NCBI GenBank assembly: GCA_944390025.1 | Contig: CALXOK010000003.1 | Coordinates: 1-64,000 of the forward strand | Direction: 5' to 3' | Length of the DNA: 64,000 nt | From: an uncultured Spirochaetales bacterium | Lineage (GTDB): Bacteria; Spirochaetota; Spirochaetia; Sphaerochaetales; Sphaerochaetaceae | In this document: piece after piece, positions 1 through 7,262 of the stretch | How positions within the stretch are numbered: position 1 is the stretch's first letter | Layout: every line of letters begins with the position of its first letter | Translations under genes and position numbers: made by a program | Notes under the pieces: generated by a model | Told to the model about the DNA's origin: nothing | Seen by the model: the letters and a program-made list of their open reading frames with translations, nothing else | Database searches by the model: none

Positions 1-49
1 ACTACTTCTTCTCATTGATTCAGTTCATCTCCATTCCCTCGGTTAGAGC

Positions 50-169
50 TCAATCCCTCAAGAATCCGTGAAGAGCCGAAAAAGAAAACTGGGCGTCCTC
101 AATTCCATCCGCCCGTCCTGTCCATTCGATGACAGGGTCATCAACGCACCAGGCATTGTCGTCTTTCAT
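50..169 (-). CDS. possible 39-aa hypothetical protein
   Basis: A 39-codon reading frame starts with an ATG that overlaps the stop codon of the upstream HD-domain gene in an ATGA arrangement and ends at TGA before the window edge. The product is acidic and aromatic-rich, begins MKDDNAWCVDDPVIEW and has no recognisable domain or membrane segment. No clear ribosome-binding site precedes it, so translation would depend on coupling to the HD gene. It may be a real small gene, the 5' remnant of a longer one, or a chance frame. Confidence 0.3.
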   Translation of the reverse strand: MKDDNAWCVDDPVIEWTGRADGIEDAQFSFSALHGFLRD

Positions 170-717
170 AGTCCGATCTGAGGTGCGATTGAAGTCAGTG
201 CCGCGATTGTCATCTCGATGGCATGCTCCTTTGTGATTCCGCTCAGCTCACAACCCTTCTCAATCAGCTCACGGTTCACTCCGGCAGCAAAGGACTTGCT
301 TGCCCACTTCTTCTTCACGGATTTCACGCTCATGCCATTCATTCTCTCAGGTCTCATCAGGGCTGTGGCGTAAACAAGTCCGGTAAGCTCATCAACAGTA
401 TAAAGAATCTTCTCCATCTGGCGCTGTGGCATGACCTCTGTCACCAGACCCCAGCCATGACTGCATATGGCATGAATCATGTCATCCGGCATGTTGATTT
501 CCTTCAGCAGCTCAGGTGCCTTCTGGCAGTGCTCAGAGGGAAACATCTCCCAGTCAATGTCATGAAGGAGACCGACGATACCCCAGTAGTCCTCATCCTC
601 TCCATATTCCTTTGCAAAAGCCCTCATCACTGCCTCAACACAGAGCGCATGATGATAAAGGCTTTCCGTCTTGTTGTATTTCCTGAAAAGCTCAAGAGCC
701 TCATCTCTTGTGACCAT
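166..717 (-). CDS. HD-domain phosphohydrolase-like protein
   Basis: The product (183 aa) carries a compact HD fold: a histidine near residue 24 (YHHALCVEAVMRAF), the central LLHDIDWEMFP with the metal-binding His-Asp pair, and a later HGWG histidine. HD proteins of this size are metal-dependent phosphohydrolases acting on nucleotides or related phosphoesters; the substrate cannot be inferred. The chosen ATG lies 7 nt after GGAGG, which fits better than the TTG two codons upstream. It is followed by a 39-codon frame through an ATGA overlap. It is transcribed separately from the zinc operon whose last stop lies at 764, across a short AT-rich gap. Confidence 0.8.
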   Translation of the reverse strand: MVTRDEALELFRKYNKTESLYHHALCVEAVMRAFAKEYGEDEDYWGIVGLLHDIDWEMFPSEHCQKAPELLKEINMPDDMIHAICSHGWGLVTEVMPQRQMEKILYTVDELTGLVYATALMRPERMNGMSVKSVKKKWASKSFAAGVNRELIEKGCELSGITKEHAIEMTIAALTSIAPQIGL

Positions 718-763
718 TCTCAATCCTCCTTGCTGAGAAATATAATTTTACAAATGCTTTTTG

Positions 764-1594
764 TTAAGAGATGAGTCGAGAAAGGATTCCTTTTGTGCGG
801 ATGAATCCGGCAAAGGCGAAAATGAGGAAGACGGCAAGATGCACCACAACGATGCTTGCTCCGGCAGGAGTGCCGAAGCTGTAGCTCATTGCAAAGCCGG
901 CACAGAAGCAGACCAGAGACTCCGATGCACTGATGATTGTGACCGCCTTATAGCTTTTTGCCACCCTCATAGCACAAAGGCAGGGGAAGATGATCAGAGC
1001 ACTGATCAGGAGACTGCCGAGCATCCTCATGCCAAGGACCACAGTCAGAGCGCACAGCACTGCAAGCAGTGTCGTGTATCTGTCTGCCTTCACTCCTGCC
1101 GCATTCGCGAATACAGGATCGAAGGTGATGGCATACAGACGAGGATATAGCAGGATATAGCAGGCAAGGACGGACAGTGAGAGCACTATTGAGAAAATGC
1201 AGTCACTTCTGCTTACAGCAAGCAGCGAGCCGAAAAGATAGTTGTTTATATCTGTATTGGTTCCCTTCACATAGCTGATCAGCACAACACCGACGGCAAG
1301 GGAAGAAGAGGCAATCATTGCCACTGCGCTCTCCCCAGTCAGACGGCTTCTGCCGCTGAGGCGGAGGATGAGGACTGCGGCTACGACTACCACAGGTATG
1401 GTGAAAGCCATAGGAGAAAAGGCGAATACGCTGGCCACCGCAAGGGCACCGAAACCGACATGTGAAAGCCCGTCACCAATCATGGCATAACGTCTCAGTA
1501 CAAGCGATACTCCCAGAAGAGATGAGCACAGTGACACGAGAAGTCCTGTGATGAATGCCCTCTGTATGAATGCGTAGCTGAATGCCTCAATCAT
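764..1594 (-). CDS. znuB: zinc/manganese ABC transporter permease (ZnuB-like)
   Basis: A 276-aa, almost entirely hydrophobic protein of the ABC-3 family, which forms the inner-membrane channel of ZnuABC, MntABC and TroABCD-type metal importers. About eight membrane segments are visible, with family-typical stretches such as MIGDGLSHVGFGALAVAS near residues 38-55 and GMRMLGSLLISALIIFP near 187-203. Its start overlaps the end of the ATPase gene by 8 nt, so the two are translationally coupled. The order regulator-binding protein-ATPase-permease and a Zur-type regulator upstream argue for zinc as substrate, although manganese cannot be excluded from sequence alone. Confidence 0.9.
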   Translation of the reverse strand: MIEAFSYAFIQRAFITGLLVSLCSSLLGVSLVLRRYAMIGDGLSHVGFGALAVASVFAFSPMAFTIPVVVVAAVLILRLSGRSRLTGESAVAMIASSSLAVGVVLISYVKGTNTDINNYLFGSLLAVSRSDCIFSIVLSLSVLACYILLYPRLYAITFDPVFANAAGVKADRYTTLLAVLCALTVVLGMRMLGSLLISALIIFPCLCAMRVAKSYKAVTIISASESLVCFCAGFAMSYSFGTPAGASIVVVHLAVFLIFAFAGFIRTKGILSRLIS

Positions 1595-2288
1595 GGTGTC
1601 CTGCCTCCTTCAGATAGTCCCGCCCTATTTCACTGGAAAAATATTCATCTCTGGTACCGAAGAAGTTCTCGCCTCCCAGATGCAGGATGTGAGTTGCGCT
1701 GTTTATTGCCGGATGAATGTCATGAGTGACCATCATAACCGTCATACCATCATTGTTAAGCTGGTCAATAAGTCTGTAAAGCTCGCTTGCAGAGTGCACA
1801 TCCAGAGCTGCTGCGGGCTCATCCAGCAGCAGCAGGCGGTTTGCCGCACACAGGGCGCGTGCAAGAAGCACCCGCTGTCTCTGTCCTCCGGAAAGTTCCT
1901 GAAACGAACGGTTCCTCAGGTTCAGGATTCCCATCCTGCCCAGATTCTCATCAGCTTTTTTCCTCATCGAGGCCGGATAGAAGAAGTGCCTTCCAAGGTG
2001 TGAGATAAAACCGGAAAGAACGACCTCGCTAACACTGGTGGGGAAATTCACATCGATGGCAGAGCTCTGTGGAAGATACCCGATATCCCTCCTGTCGAAA
2101 TGGAAGGAAAGACGGCCTGCAAGCGGTTCGTGCAGGGAAAGAACAGCTTTCACAAGCGTGCTCTTGCCAGCTCCGTTATCTCCGATGATGCAAAGGTAAT
2201 CACCTTCATCAACAGAGAAGAAGATGTTGTCTATGACACTCTGGCCCTCATAGCCGAGCGTAAGCTTATTTGCTTCAATCAGTCTCAA
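1587..2288 (-). CDS. znuC: zinc/manganese ABC transporter ATPase (ZnuC-like)
   Basis: A 233-aa ABC ATPase with Walker A GDNGAGKST (about residues 37-45), the LSGGQRQRV signature, Walker B LLLLDEPAAALD and the switch histidine in MVTHDIH. It would power import through the ZnuB-like permease. Its start codon is TTG and overlaps the binding-protein stop as TTGA; a GGGAGG motif about 8 nt upstream supports this start. The gene lies inside a four-gene run in which every junction overlaps, so a single mRNA and stoichiometric expression are likely. Confidence 0.92.
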   Translation of the reverse strand: MRLIEANKLTLGYEGQSVIDNIFFSVDEGDYLCIIGDNGAGKSTLVKAVLSLHEPLAGRLSFHFDRRDIGYLPQSSAIDVNFPTSVSEVVLSGFISHLGRHFFYPASMRKKADENLGRMGILNLRNRSFQELSGGQRQRVLLARALCAANRLLLLDEPAAALDVHSASELYRLIDQLNNDGMTVMMVTHDIHPAINSATHILHLGGENFFGTRDEYFSSEIGRDYLKEAGHHD

Positions 2289-3220
2289 ATCAAGGCCTCC
2301 CTGAGCACTTCGACATTGGACCTCATCAGGTCAACATAAGTCACCCCGCTGTCAAACTGTCTTTTGGAGACATTGTGGCAGGAGGAGAATTCAAGCACCT
2401 GTGCACCTGTTTCATCTGCGATTACCTCACTGAGTGCTGTATTGGAAAGTTCCATATGAAGAATCACAGGAATCTCATCTTCCCTGACCTTGTCAATCAA
2501 GAAGGCAACAGTCTGGATGGCAGGTTCGCTGTGTTCGCTGCATCCGGGGTATGCGGCATACCAGTCAAGTCCGAACTCCGTGACGAAATAAAGCAGTGGG
2601 AAACGGTCCGCGACTATGATTTCCTTTCTCTGTGCATTCCCGACGATACTTTGAAAATCCTTCCTTATTTCCTCAATTCTGCCGGCATAGTCTTCTGCCT
2701 GGCTCAAATACCAGTCACGGTTTTCCTCATCAAGAGAGGAGATGACCTGAGCAAGAGAGCGGATGATAGCAATCTCATTCGAAGGACTTGTCCAGACATG
2801 CTCGTCAAGCACATGATGATGCGCATGCGAATCCTCTTCTTCCTTCTGTGCGACATTCTCATCACTTTCATAAAGGGTGAAAGACGCATTATCAAGGAGG
2901 TTGAAAGTCGTGACAGATTCGTCAAGACTTGAGAGGATTTCTTCAATCCAGGTGTCGCTTGGTCCGCCGTTATAGATAAAGAGGTCACACTCGCTGATTC
3001 TCATCGCATCCTCAATTGACGGCTCATACGAATGGGTGTCGCTTCCGGCAGGAAGGAGCATCGTGACCTCTGCCTTTCCTCCCGTGACAGCGCGAGCCGC
3101 ATCATAGCATGGAAACGATGAAGCTATTATCCTGAGAGAGGAAGAAGAATCCTCCGGTGATGCATCACAGCCGGGAAAAAGAAGCAAGACAGAAGCCAGG
3201 AGCATAATGATTACTCTCAT
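2285..3220 (-). CDS. znuA: zinc-binding lipoprotein of ABC transporter (ZnuA-like)
   Basis: A 311-aa cluster-9 metal-binding protein. The start chosen is the ATG overlapping the zur stop (ATGA) with a GGGGGAAG ribosome-binding site; it gives a short signal peptide with lipobox LFPGC, so the protein should be lipid-anchored. Family features include TDTHSYEPSIEDAMRI-type metal-ligand segments (seen as GSDTHSYEPS), a central acidic, histidine-rich loop SHAHHHVLDEH, and HVWTSPSN. His-rich loops are typical of zinc-specific rather than manganese-specific members. It delivers metal to the permease and ATPase encoded just downstream. Confidence 0.9.
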   Translation of the reverse strand: MRVIIMLLASVLLLFPGCDASPEDSSSSLRIIASSFPCYDAARAVTGGKAEVTMLLPAGSDTHSYEPSIEDAMRISECDLFIYNGGPSDTWIEEILSSLDESVTTFNLLDNASFTLYESDENVAQKEEEDSHAHHHVLDEHVWTSPSNEIAIIRSLAQVISSLDEENRDWYLSQAEDYAGRIEEIRKDFQSIVGNAQRKEIIVADRFPLLYFVTEFGLDWYAAYPGCSEHSEPAIQTVAFLIDKVREDEIPVILHMELSNTALSEVIADETGAQVLEFSSCHNVSKRQFDSGVTYVDLMRSNVEVLREALI

Positions 3221-3582
3221 TTCTTCCCCCTGCACTGAGGGCACAGACAGCTGATCACACTTTCAGGAGAGACAGCCAGCCCGTTTTTCTCCAGAAGATT
3301 CGAGATGTCATTACTGATTTCATCATCAAGATGGATGAAAGCCCCGCACTGCATGCATGTTGCATGCAGATGATGGCAGCCGCCAAGATAAGAGTAATAC
3401 CTTGTTCTTCCGCGGACGCTCATCGAAACAGTACCGTCACTGACAGCCTGCGTCAGGATTCTGTACACAGTCGAAGCACCCGTGCTCTTCATATTGCAGG
3501 CAATCTGGGAAGCTGACAGTGCTACAGGGCTCTTTTTGAGCTCATCCATGACTTCTTTCTTCTGTTTTGTGTCGTATTCCAC
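3217..3582 (-). CDS. zur: Fur-family zinc uptake regulator (Zur-like)
   Basis: A 121-aa Fur-family repressor: winged helix with TVYRILTQAV recognition segment (about residues 36-45), the HHLHATCMQC region with metal-site histidines and first CxxC, and a C-terminal CLCPQC for the structural zinc. The reading frame begins at GTG. The alternative ATG (residue 12, position 3549) has a better ribosome-binding site but would cut the first helix. A 7-1-7 palindrome overlaps its own -10 box, so it probably represses itself and the downstream znuACB genes when zinc is sufficient. Assignment to Zur rather than Fur/PerR/Mur rests on the neighbouring genes. Confidence 0.85.
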   Translation of the reverse strand: MEYDTKQKKEVMDELKKSPVALSASQIACNMKSTGASTVYRILTQAVSDGTVSMSVRGRTRYYSYLGGCHHLHATCMQCGAFIHLDDEISNDISNLLEKNGLAVSPESVISCLCPQCRGKK

Positions 3583-3587
3583 AGAAA

Positions 3588-3620
3588 TGAGAATTATTCT
3601 CAGATTTCAGAAAGTGTCAA
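3588..3620 (-). promoter_or_regulatory. zur promoter with 7-1-7 Fur-family box
   Basis: On the minus strand a consensus -35 TTGACA (3615-3620) is followed after 16 nt by AATAAT (3593-3598). The -10 lies inside TGAGAATAATTCTCA (3588-3602), a perfect 7-1-7 inverted repeat matching the geometry of Fur, Zur and PerR boxes. Binding would occlude the -10. The -10 ends 10 nt before the GTG of zur, leaving almost no 5' leader. The -35 is inside a 16-bp repeat copy and the box overlaps the AbiEii stop codon. Confidence 0.75.
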
Positions 3621-4451
3621 CACTTTAATCTGTTTTCTCAAAGTTTCAATAATCTCTCCATAGCTTATGTCAGATGCATACTGATACTTCCTCTGATATG
3701 CGGTCCACAAAGAACTGATGTGTTCGTCAGAGGCAAGAGTAGAAACTATTTCTGGAATGTTTTGCACCAGATTCACAGTTCCTCTTTTAGTACAGGTTGC
3801 ATTAAATGCATTTTTCAATATGTCAGTATCAAGCTGGTCTTTATACAACAGAAAAAGAGTTCTGATATCGTAGAAATCCCTCATACGGGTATTCAATACT
3901 CCTCTTGATAGGACAGTCTGAATTTTCTCTGCCAATACCGTTTCCAGATTATATGACAACAGGCTGATATAACGGTCTTCCAAAAGCAACTTGTATCGAT
4001 ATTCAACAGGTTGAGGGGTAACAATGTCACCTGTGGAAATATCAATCTTAATTGGTGTAACAAGTTTCCCCATGATGGCATCCATTGCAATTCGTATTCC
4101 AGGGTACTCCATCTCATCCATAATGCTTGAGATATTCTTGATTTCGAACGTTACACCATCTCCAATATCAATTTCCTTGACTTCAGTAATAATTCGTCTT
4201 ACATCTTCCTCTGAGAGATTCAGATTGTTCAGGCTTGTATCAATATCCATTGTGGAACGGAGCGTTACTCCGACCAGCGCCGTTACGAGCACACCTCCTT
4301 TGATGATGAAATTATCCCTGAAGTTTGAAATAGAAACACGCTCAAGCAGACGTTCCATCATATAGATTCTCAGCAGAATCCTTGCATCTGCATTGCTGTC
4401 TTTTGCTAAATTCTTAATACGTCCCTTTACTTGCTCTGGAGTAAGTGGCAT
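3600..4451 (-). CDS. abiEii: AbiEii/AbiGii-family nucleotidyltransferase toxin
   Basis: A 283-aa toxin of the AbiEii family. Nucleotidyltransferase features are FIIKGGVLVTALVG (about residues 47-60) followed by RSTMDIDTSLNNL, the DxD metal motif, and a C-terminal helical domain with LLEDRYISLLSYNLETVLAEKIQ. AbiE systems are type IV toxin-antitoxin modules that cause abortive phage infection; family toxins modify RNA using nucleotides. It starts directly after the AbiEi stop (TAA then ATG) with GGAGG upstream. The last residues, VLTLSEI, are encoded by a 16-bp repeat plus sequence belonging to the zur promoter, so the C-terminus appears to have been completed by the insertion site. Confidence 0.88.
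   Translation of the reverse strand: MPLTPEQVKGRIKNLAKDSNADARILLRIYMMERLLERVSISNFRDNFIIKGGVLVTALVGVTLRSTMDIDTSLNNLNLSEEDVRRIITEVKEIDIGDGVTFEIKNISSIMDEMEYPGIRIAMDAIMGKLVTPIKIDISTGDIVTPQPVEYRYKLLLEDRYISLLSYNLETVLAEKIQTVLSRGVLNTRMRDFYDIRTLFLLYKDQLDTDILKNAFNATCTKRGTVNLVQNIPEIVSTLASDEHISSLWTAYQRKYQYASDISYGEIIETLRKQIKVLTLSEI
3608..3623. repeat. 16-bp direct repeat, copy 1 (zur side)
   Basis: The sequence CAGAAAGTGTCAACAC occurs here and, in the same orientation, at 5105-5120. The two copies bracket the AbiE genes exactly. This copy supplies the -35 hexamer of zur and codes for the last residues of AbiEii. Confidence 0.85.
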
Positions 4452-5036
4452 TTAAAGCAAGACCTCCATATAGCGTCGAATGATATTCTCTATATGAAAA
4501 CTCCTTGAGTATTCCATAAGAAGGTTGAGATTCTTGTCCTTTCGGGCAATATAGGCTTTCATGACAGAGCTGAACTCCTGCCTCTCTATCGAGTTCCGGC
4601 TCCTGATGAGATCACAGATTGTCCTTTCAAGATCATAAACCGGGATATCATTACCAAAGTTATCTTTCACTATTTTCTTGCCGATAGCCAGGAATTCCTT
4701 CTTTACGTAATACACCTTGCACTTTCCATCAGCTTTAATACGATGAGCATTATAACCGCTGTACACAGTAACAGTATGGACAAAAGGTTCTCTGTCAGAC
4801 AGCCCATGATAATAGAATGCCTCATCATGAGAAAATACAGCTTCAGGACATCTCTGACTTATGATAAAGAGCTCATCAATTAGAACATCCTCCTTAGAGT
4901 AGACACCTCTTGCAACTCTCTCAAACCCATTCTCATGAACGAATCTGTAGAATCTGTATTTGGGAATGCCATTCTTTCTGGCCGTTTCTGCTGCGAGATA
5001 ATTATCATTCTGAAACGACATTCTGATTTCACTCAT
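4452..5036 (-). CDS. abiEi: AbiEi-type antitoxin and transcriptional autoregulator
   Basis: A 194-aa antitoxin: an N-terminal winged helix-turn-helix (about residues 12-48, AAETARKNGIPKYRFYRFV then GVYSKEDV) followed by the AbiEi C-terminal domain with FSHDEAFYYHGLSD and VYDLERTICDLIRSR. AbiEi proteins counter AbiEii without stable complex formation and bind inverted repeats in their own promoter. Such inverted repeats are visible at 5048-5089, directly upstream. The gene is first in a two-gene operon with no gap before the toxin. A Shine-Dalgarno-like AGGACGGA precedes the ATG. Confidence 0.88.
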   Translation of the reverse strand: MSEIRMSFQNDNYLAAETARKNGIPKYRFYRFVHENGFERVARGVYSKEDVLIDELFIISQRCPEAVFSHDEAFYYHGLSDREPFVHTVTVYSGYNAHRIKADGKCKVYYVKKEFLAIGKKIVKDNFGNDIPVYDLERTICDLIRSRNSIERQEFSSVMKAYIARKDKNLNLLMEYSRSFHIENIIRRYMEVLL

Positions 5037-5047
5037 TGTTCCGTCCT

Positions 5048-5089
5048 ATTGTGCTTATATTATACATTAAATAAGCACCATAGCACAAT
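5048..5089 (-). promoter_or_regulatory. abiE promoter with inverted-repeat operator
   Basis: On the minus strand a perfect TATAAT lies about 20 nt before the AbiEi start. It is bracketed by an 8-bp inverted repeat GTGCTTAT (5051-5058) and ATAAGCAC (5071-5078); a further half-site reading ATTGTGCT on the minus strand overlaps the -35 region (5082-5089), and ATTGTGCT also occurs at 5048-5055. This matches the known habit of AbiEi to bind paired inverted repeats in its own promoter. Confidence 0.65.
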
Positions 5090-5104
5090 GGTATTTTCAT
5101 CTTC

Positions 5105-5120
5105 CAGAAAGTGTCAACAC
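5105..5120. repeat. 16-bp direct repeat, copy 2 (glpQ side)
   Basis: Identical to 3608-3623. This copy contains the glpQ stop codon (5114-5116). Similarity continues a few bases to the left (TTC versus TTT), suggesting slight divergence since duplication. Confidence 0.85.
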
Positions 5121-5842
5121 CGTCCAGTTTCGTGCAAAACCCTTTCAGGCCAGTTGGTTATTATTCCATCCACGCCCATCTGTATGACATCTTTTATATC
5201 TGTCACCTCATTGACAGTCCATGCGTTGACAGTACGTCCATTGTTGTGAAAGTCATCAACCATCGCCTTTTTCAAATCATGGAAATCAGGATGATAGCAG
5301 TCCACATCCAGCTGCCTCATGATGTGCCCCATGTTGTAAAGGCTCATTGAGGAAAACAGCAGCCCCACCCTTGTCTGGGGATTCATTCTTTTGATCTTGA
5401 TGACGGAAAGCCAGTTGAAGGAAGAATAGATGACATTCTCCTCAAGAGAGTGTCTGCTTACAAGCTCAAGGACCTTCTCCTCGATGTCAGGGTAATACAC
5501 GGGAGCGGTTTTCAGCTCGATGTTTAGAAGCCTGTCCCTGTGACCTTCCATGAAAACCAGAAGCTCTTCAAGGGAAGGAATGGGAGTGAAACCAAAGCGG
5601 TCACTCTGCGTCTTTCCTGCACTCACTGCTTCCAGCTGACATCGTGTCATGTTGAAGACATACTCATCAATGCCGGCAGTACGCATAAGGCTCTCGTCAT
5701 GGACAATCATGACCTCTCCGTCCTTCGAGAGGTGGACATCTGTCTCAATGCCGTCACTTCCCGCCTCTATTGCCTTAGAAAAGGCAAGCATGGTGTTCTC
5801 AGGATATTGTCCGCTAGATCCCCTGTGCGCGAATACTTTCAT
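5114..5842 (-). CDS. glpQ: glycerophosphodiester phosphodiesterase
   Basis: A 242-aa TIM-barrel GDPD: FAHRGSSGQYPENTMLAF at the N-terminus with the catalytic His-Arg, IETDVHLSKDGEVMIVHD with the metal ligands and second histidine, ELKTAP in the middle and WTVNEVTDIKDVIQMGVDGI near the end. It hydrolyses glycerophosphodiesters to sn-glycerol-3-phosphate and an alcohol. There is no signal peptide, so it should be cytoplasmic. A GGAGGAG motif precedes the ATG. The stop codon sits in the 16-bp repeat bounding the AbiE cassette; the protein seems intact, ending at the normal GDPD C-terminus. Confidence 0.92.
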   Translation of the reverse strand: MKVFAHRGSSGQYPENTMLAFSKAIEAGSDGIETDVHLSKDGEVMIVHDESLMRTAGIDEYVFNMTRCQLEAVSAGKTQSDRFGFTPIPSLEELLVFMEGHRDRLLNIELKTAPVYYPDIEEKVLELVSRHSLEENVIYSSFNWLSVIKIKRMNPQTRVGLLFSSMSLYNMGHIMRQLDVDCYHPDFHDLKKAMVDDFHNNGRTVNAWTVNEVTDIKDVIQMGVDGIITNWPERVLHETGRC

Positions 5843-5957
5843 TTACCACTCCTCCTGCACGCCAGACAGCTTAACAGAAATTTCCAGATGCCAGAACATC
5901 CTTTTCAGACCCCCAGTCTGAAACAGCCTTCTGCAGCTCTGCTTTTTTTTCCTTTCC

Positions 5958-5988
5958 TTGACCTTAATTCAGCTTTTTAACATATTAT
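5958..5988 (+). promoter_or_regulatory. promoter of the 5995 gene, probably leaderless
   Basis: TTGACC (5958-5963) and TATTAT (5983-5988) are separated by 19 nt, somewhat long. The -10 ends 6 nt before the ATG at 5995, and no Shine-Dalgarno is present, so transcription would start at or next to the start codon. Confidence 0.5.
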
Positions 5989-5994
5989 ACCCAT

Positions 5995-6447
5995 ATGGAC
6001 GATTTCCGCAGGAAAATAGAAGAGTTTCTCAATGGCAGACACGGCTCGGACCAGCTGAGCTTCACCCTGTCCATAGCCGGACTCGTACTTGTTTTCTGCT
6101 CTCCGGCTTTCACGAATCAGGATATAAGGATGTTCTTCTCTCTTGCCGGCTTCGCCCTCATTGTATGGTCAGTCTTCCGCGTGCTGTCCAGAGATGATGC
6201 GAAAAGGACAAAGGAGAACGAGGCCTTTCTTTCCTTCTTCAAGATGAAGAAGAATCCTGCAAGAAGTGAGAAGGCACGTCAGAGGGAGCTTGAAAAAGAG
6301 AAGAAGAGAAAACTCAAGGAAAAGCTCAAGACTCATGAGATGTTTTACTGCCCGAAATGCAAGGCCGCCTGCTTTGTTCCAAAAGGAAAGGGCAAGGTGA
6401 GAATCACATGCCCCAAGTGCGGCGAGAAATTCATAGGTAAGACCTGA
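5995..6447 (+). CDS. membrane protein with C-terminal zinc ribbon
   Basis: A 150-aa protein: two membrane segments (about residues 24-40 and 47-63), then a long highly charged helix rich in Lys/Glu/Arg (about 70-115), then a zinc ribbon with YCPKCKAACF and ITCPKCGEKF giving four cysteines. The topology would place the ribbon in the cytoplasm. It is the first gene of a three-gene operon with the DUF5685 and J-domain genes; its stop and the next ATG overlap by one base. Zinc ribbons of this sort often bind protein or nucleic acid, but no function can be named. Confidence 0.75.
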   Translation: MDDFRRKIEEFLNGRHGSDQLSFTLSIAGLVLVFCSPAFTNQDIRMFFSLAGFALIVWSVFRVLSRDDAKRTKENEAFLSFFKMKKNPARSEKARQRELEKEKKRKLKEKLKTHEMFYCPKCKAACFVPKGKGKVRITCPKCGEKFIGKT

Positions 6448-7262
6448 TGTTCGGCTACGTTCTCCTGAATGCGAAAAGTGCGGATGATGAAGAAAAGAAA
6501 CGCTACGCACTGTACTACTGCGGCCTGTGCAAGGCCCTTGAGGCAAGAGGCGGAAAGACTGCCACAAAGGCCTTGAGCTATGACATGACCTTCCTCTATC
6601 TCCTTCTTGCGGACCTTTATAATCAGGAAGGGGAAATCAGGAAAGAGCACTGCCAGATTCATCCTGTCTCGAAAAGGGAGTACATACACACGCCCATTGC
6701 ATCCTACTGTGCGGATATGCAGATACTGCTGTCATACTGCTCGGCGATGGATAAACTCCGGGATGATGGCAGTCAGAAAGCACAGAAATTTCTTGACAGC
6801 ATGAAAGATATCTTCACACAAATCGAGAGAGAATACCCCAGACAAAGTGCCGCACTGAAGGAGAATCTCAGCCTTCTGGATGAGGATGAGAAAAGAAACG
6901 AGAGGGACACAGATCTCGTCTCAAGACACTTCTCCATGCTCCTTGGAGAAATCTTCTGTCCATATGACGATATCTGGGCAAAGGATCTTAGAAATGTCGG
7001 ACAGGGATTGGGGAAGTTCATCTACCTTCTTGATGCCTGGGATGACAAGGAAAAGGATGAGAAGAGACTCAGCTACAATCCTTTCAGCGGAATGAAAAAG
7101 GATGAAGCGCTGAGAGAAAGGGTCAGAGAAGACCTGACACTTGCAGCAGCAAGCGCGGCTCAGGCGCTGGAGCGCCTTCCGCTTGATGACAACCTTCCGC
7201 TTCTGCGCAATGTGATATATAGTGGAATCTGGACAAAATTCGAGGGGACAAAGACTGAATGA
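6447..7262 (+). CDS. DUF5685 family protein
   Basis: A 271-aa protein matching the DUF5685 pattern: it begins MFGYVLLNAK, followed by YYCGLCKALEARGGKTATKA and LSYDMTFLYLLLADLY; a conserved cysteine in SYCADMQ and an aspartate/asparagine-rich C-terminal half (LLDAWDDKEKDE) follow. The invariant cysteines suggest metal binding. DUF5685 genes are commonly paired with a J-domain gene, as here, where the next gene starts inside the stop codon (ATGA). Role unknown; the pairing suggests a chaperone-assisted or membrane-associated function. Confidence 0.82.
   Translation: MFGYVLLNAKSADDEEKKRYALYYCGLCKALEARGGKTATKALSYDMTFLYLLLADLYNQEGEIRKEHCQIHPVSKREYIHTPIASYCADMQILLSYCSAMDKLRDDGSQKAQKFLDSMKDIFTQIEREYPRQSAALKENLSLLDEDEKRNERDTDLVSRHFSMLLGEIFCPYDDIWAKDLRNVGQGLGKFIYLLDAWDDKEKDEKRLSYNPFSGMKKDEALRERVREDLTLAAASAAQALERLPLDDNLPLLRNVIYSGIWTKFEGTKTE

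Larger units (their letters stand above)
3608..5120. mobile_element. AbiE toxin-antitoxin cassette bounded by direct repeats
   Basis: About 1.5 kb holding only abiEi and abiEii sits between two identical 16-bp repeats, one covering the glpQ stop codon and one covering the zur -35 box. Removing one repeat unit (1497 bp) would rebuild a glpQ-zur junction with both genes and the zur promoter intact. No integrase or transposase is present. The cassette looks more AT-rich than its neighbours, fitting recent transfer. The mechanism (site-specific recombination, a long target duplication or homologous exchange) is not decided by the sequence. Confidence 0.6.
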
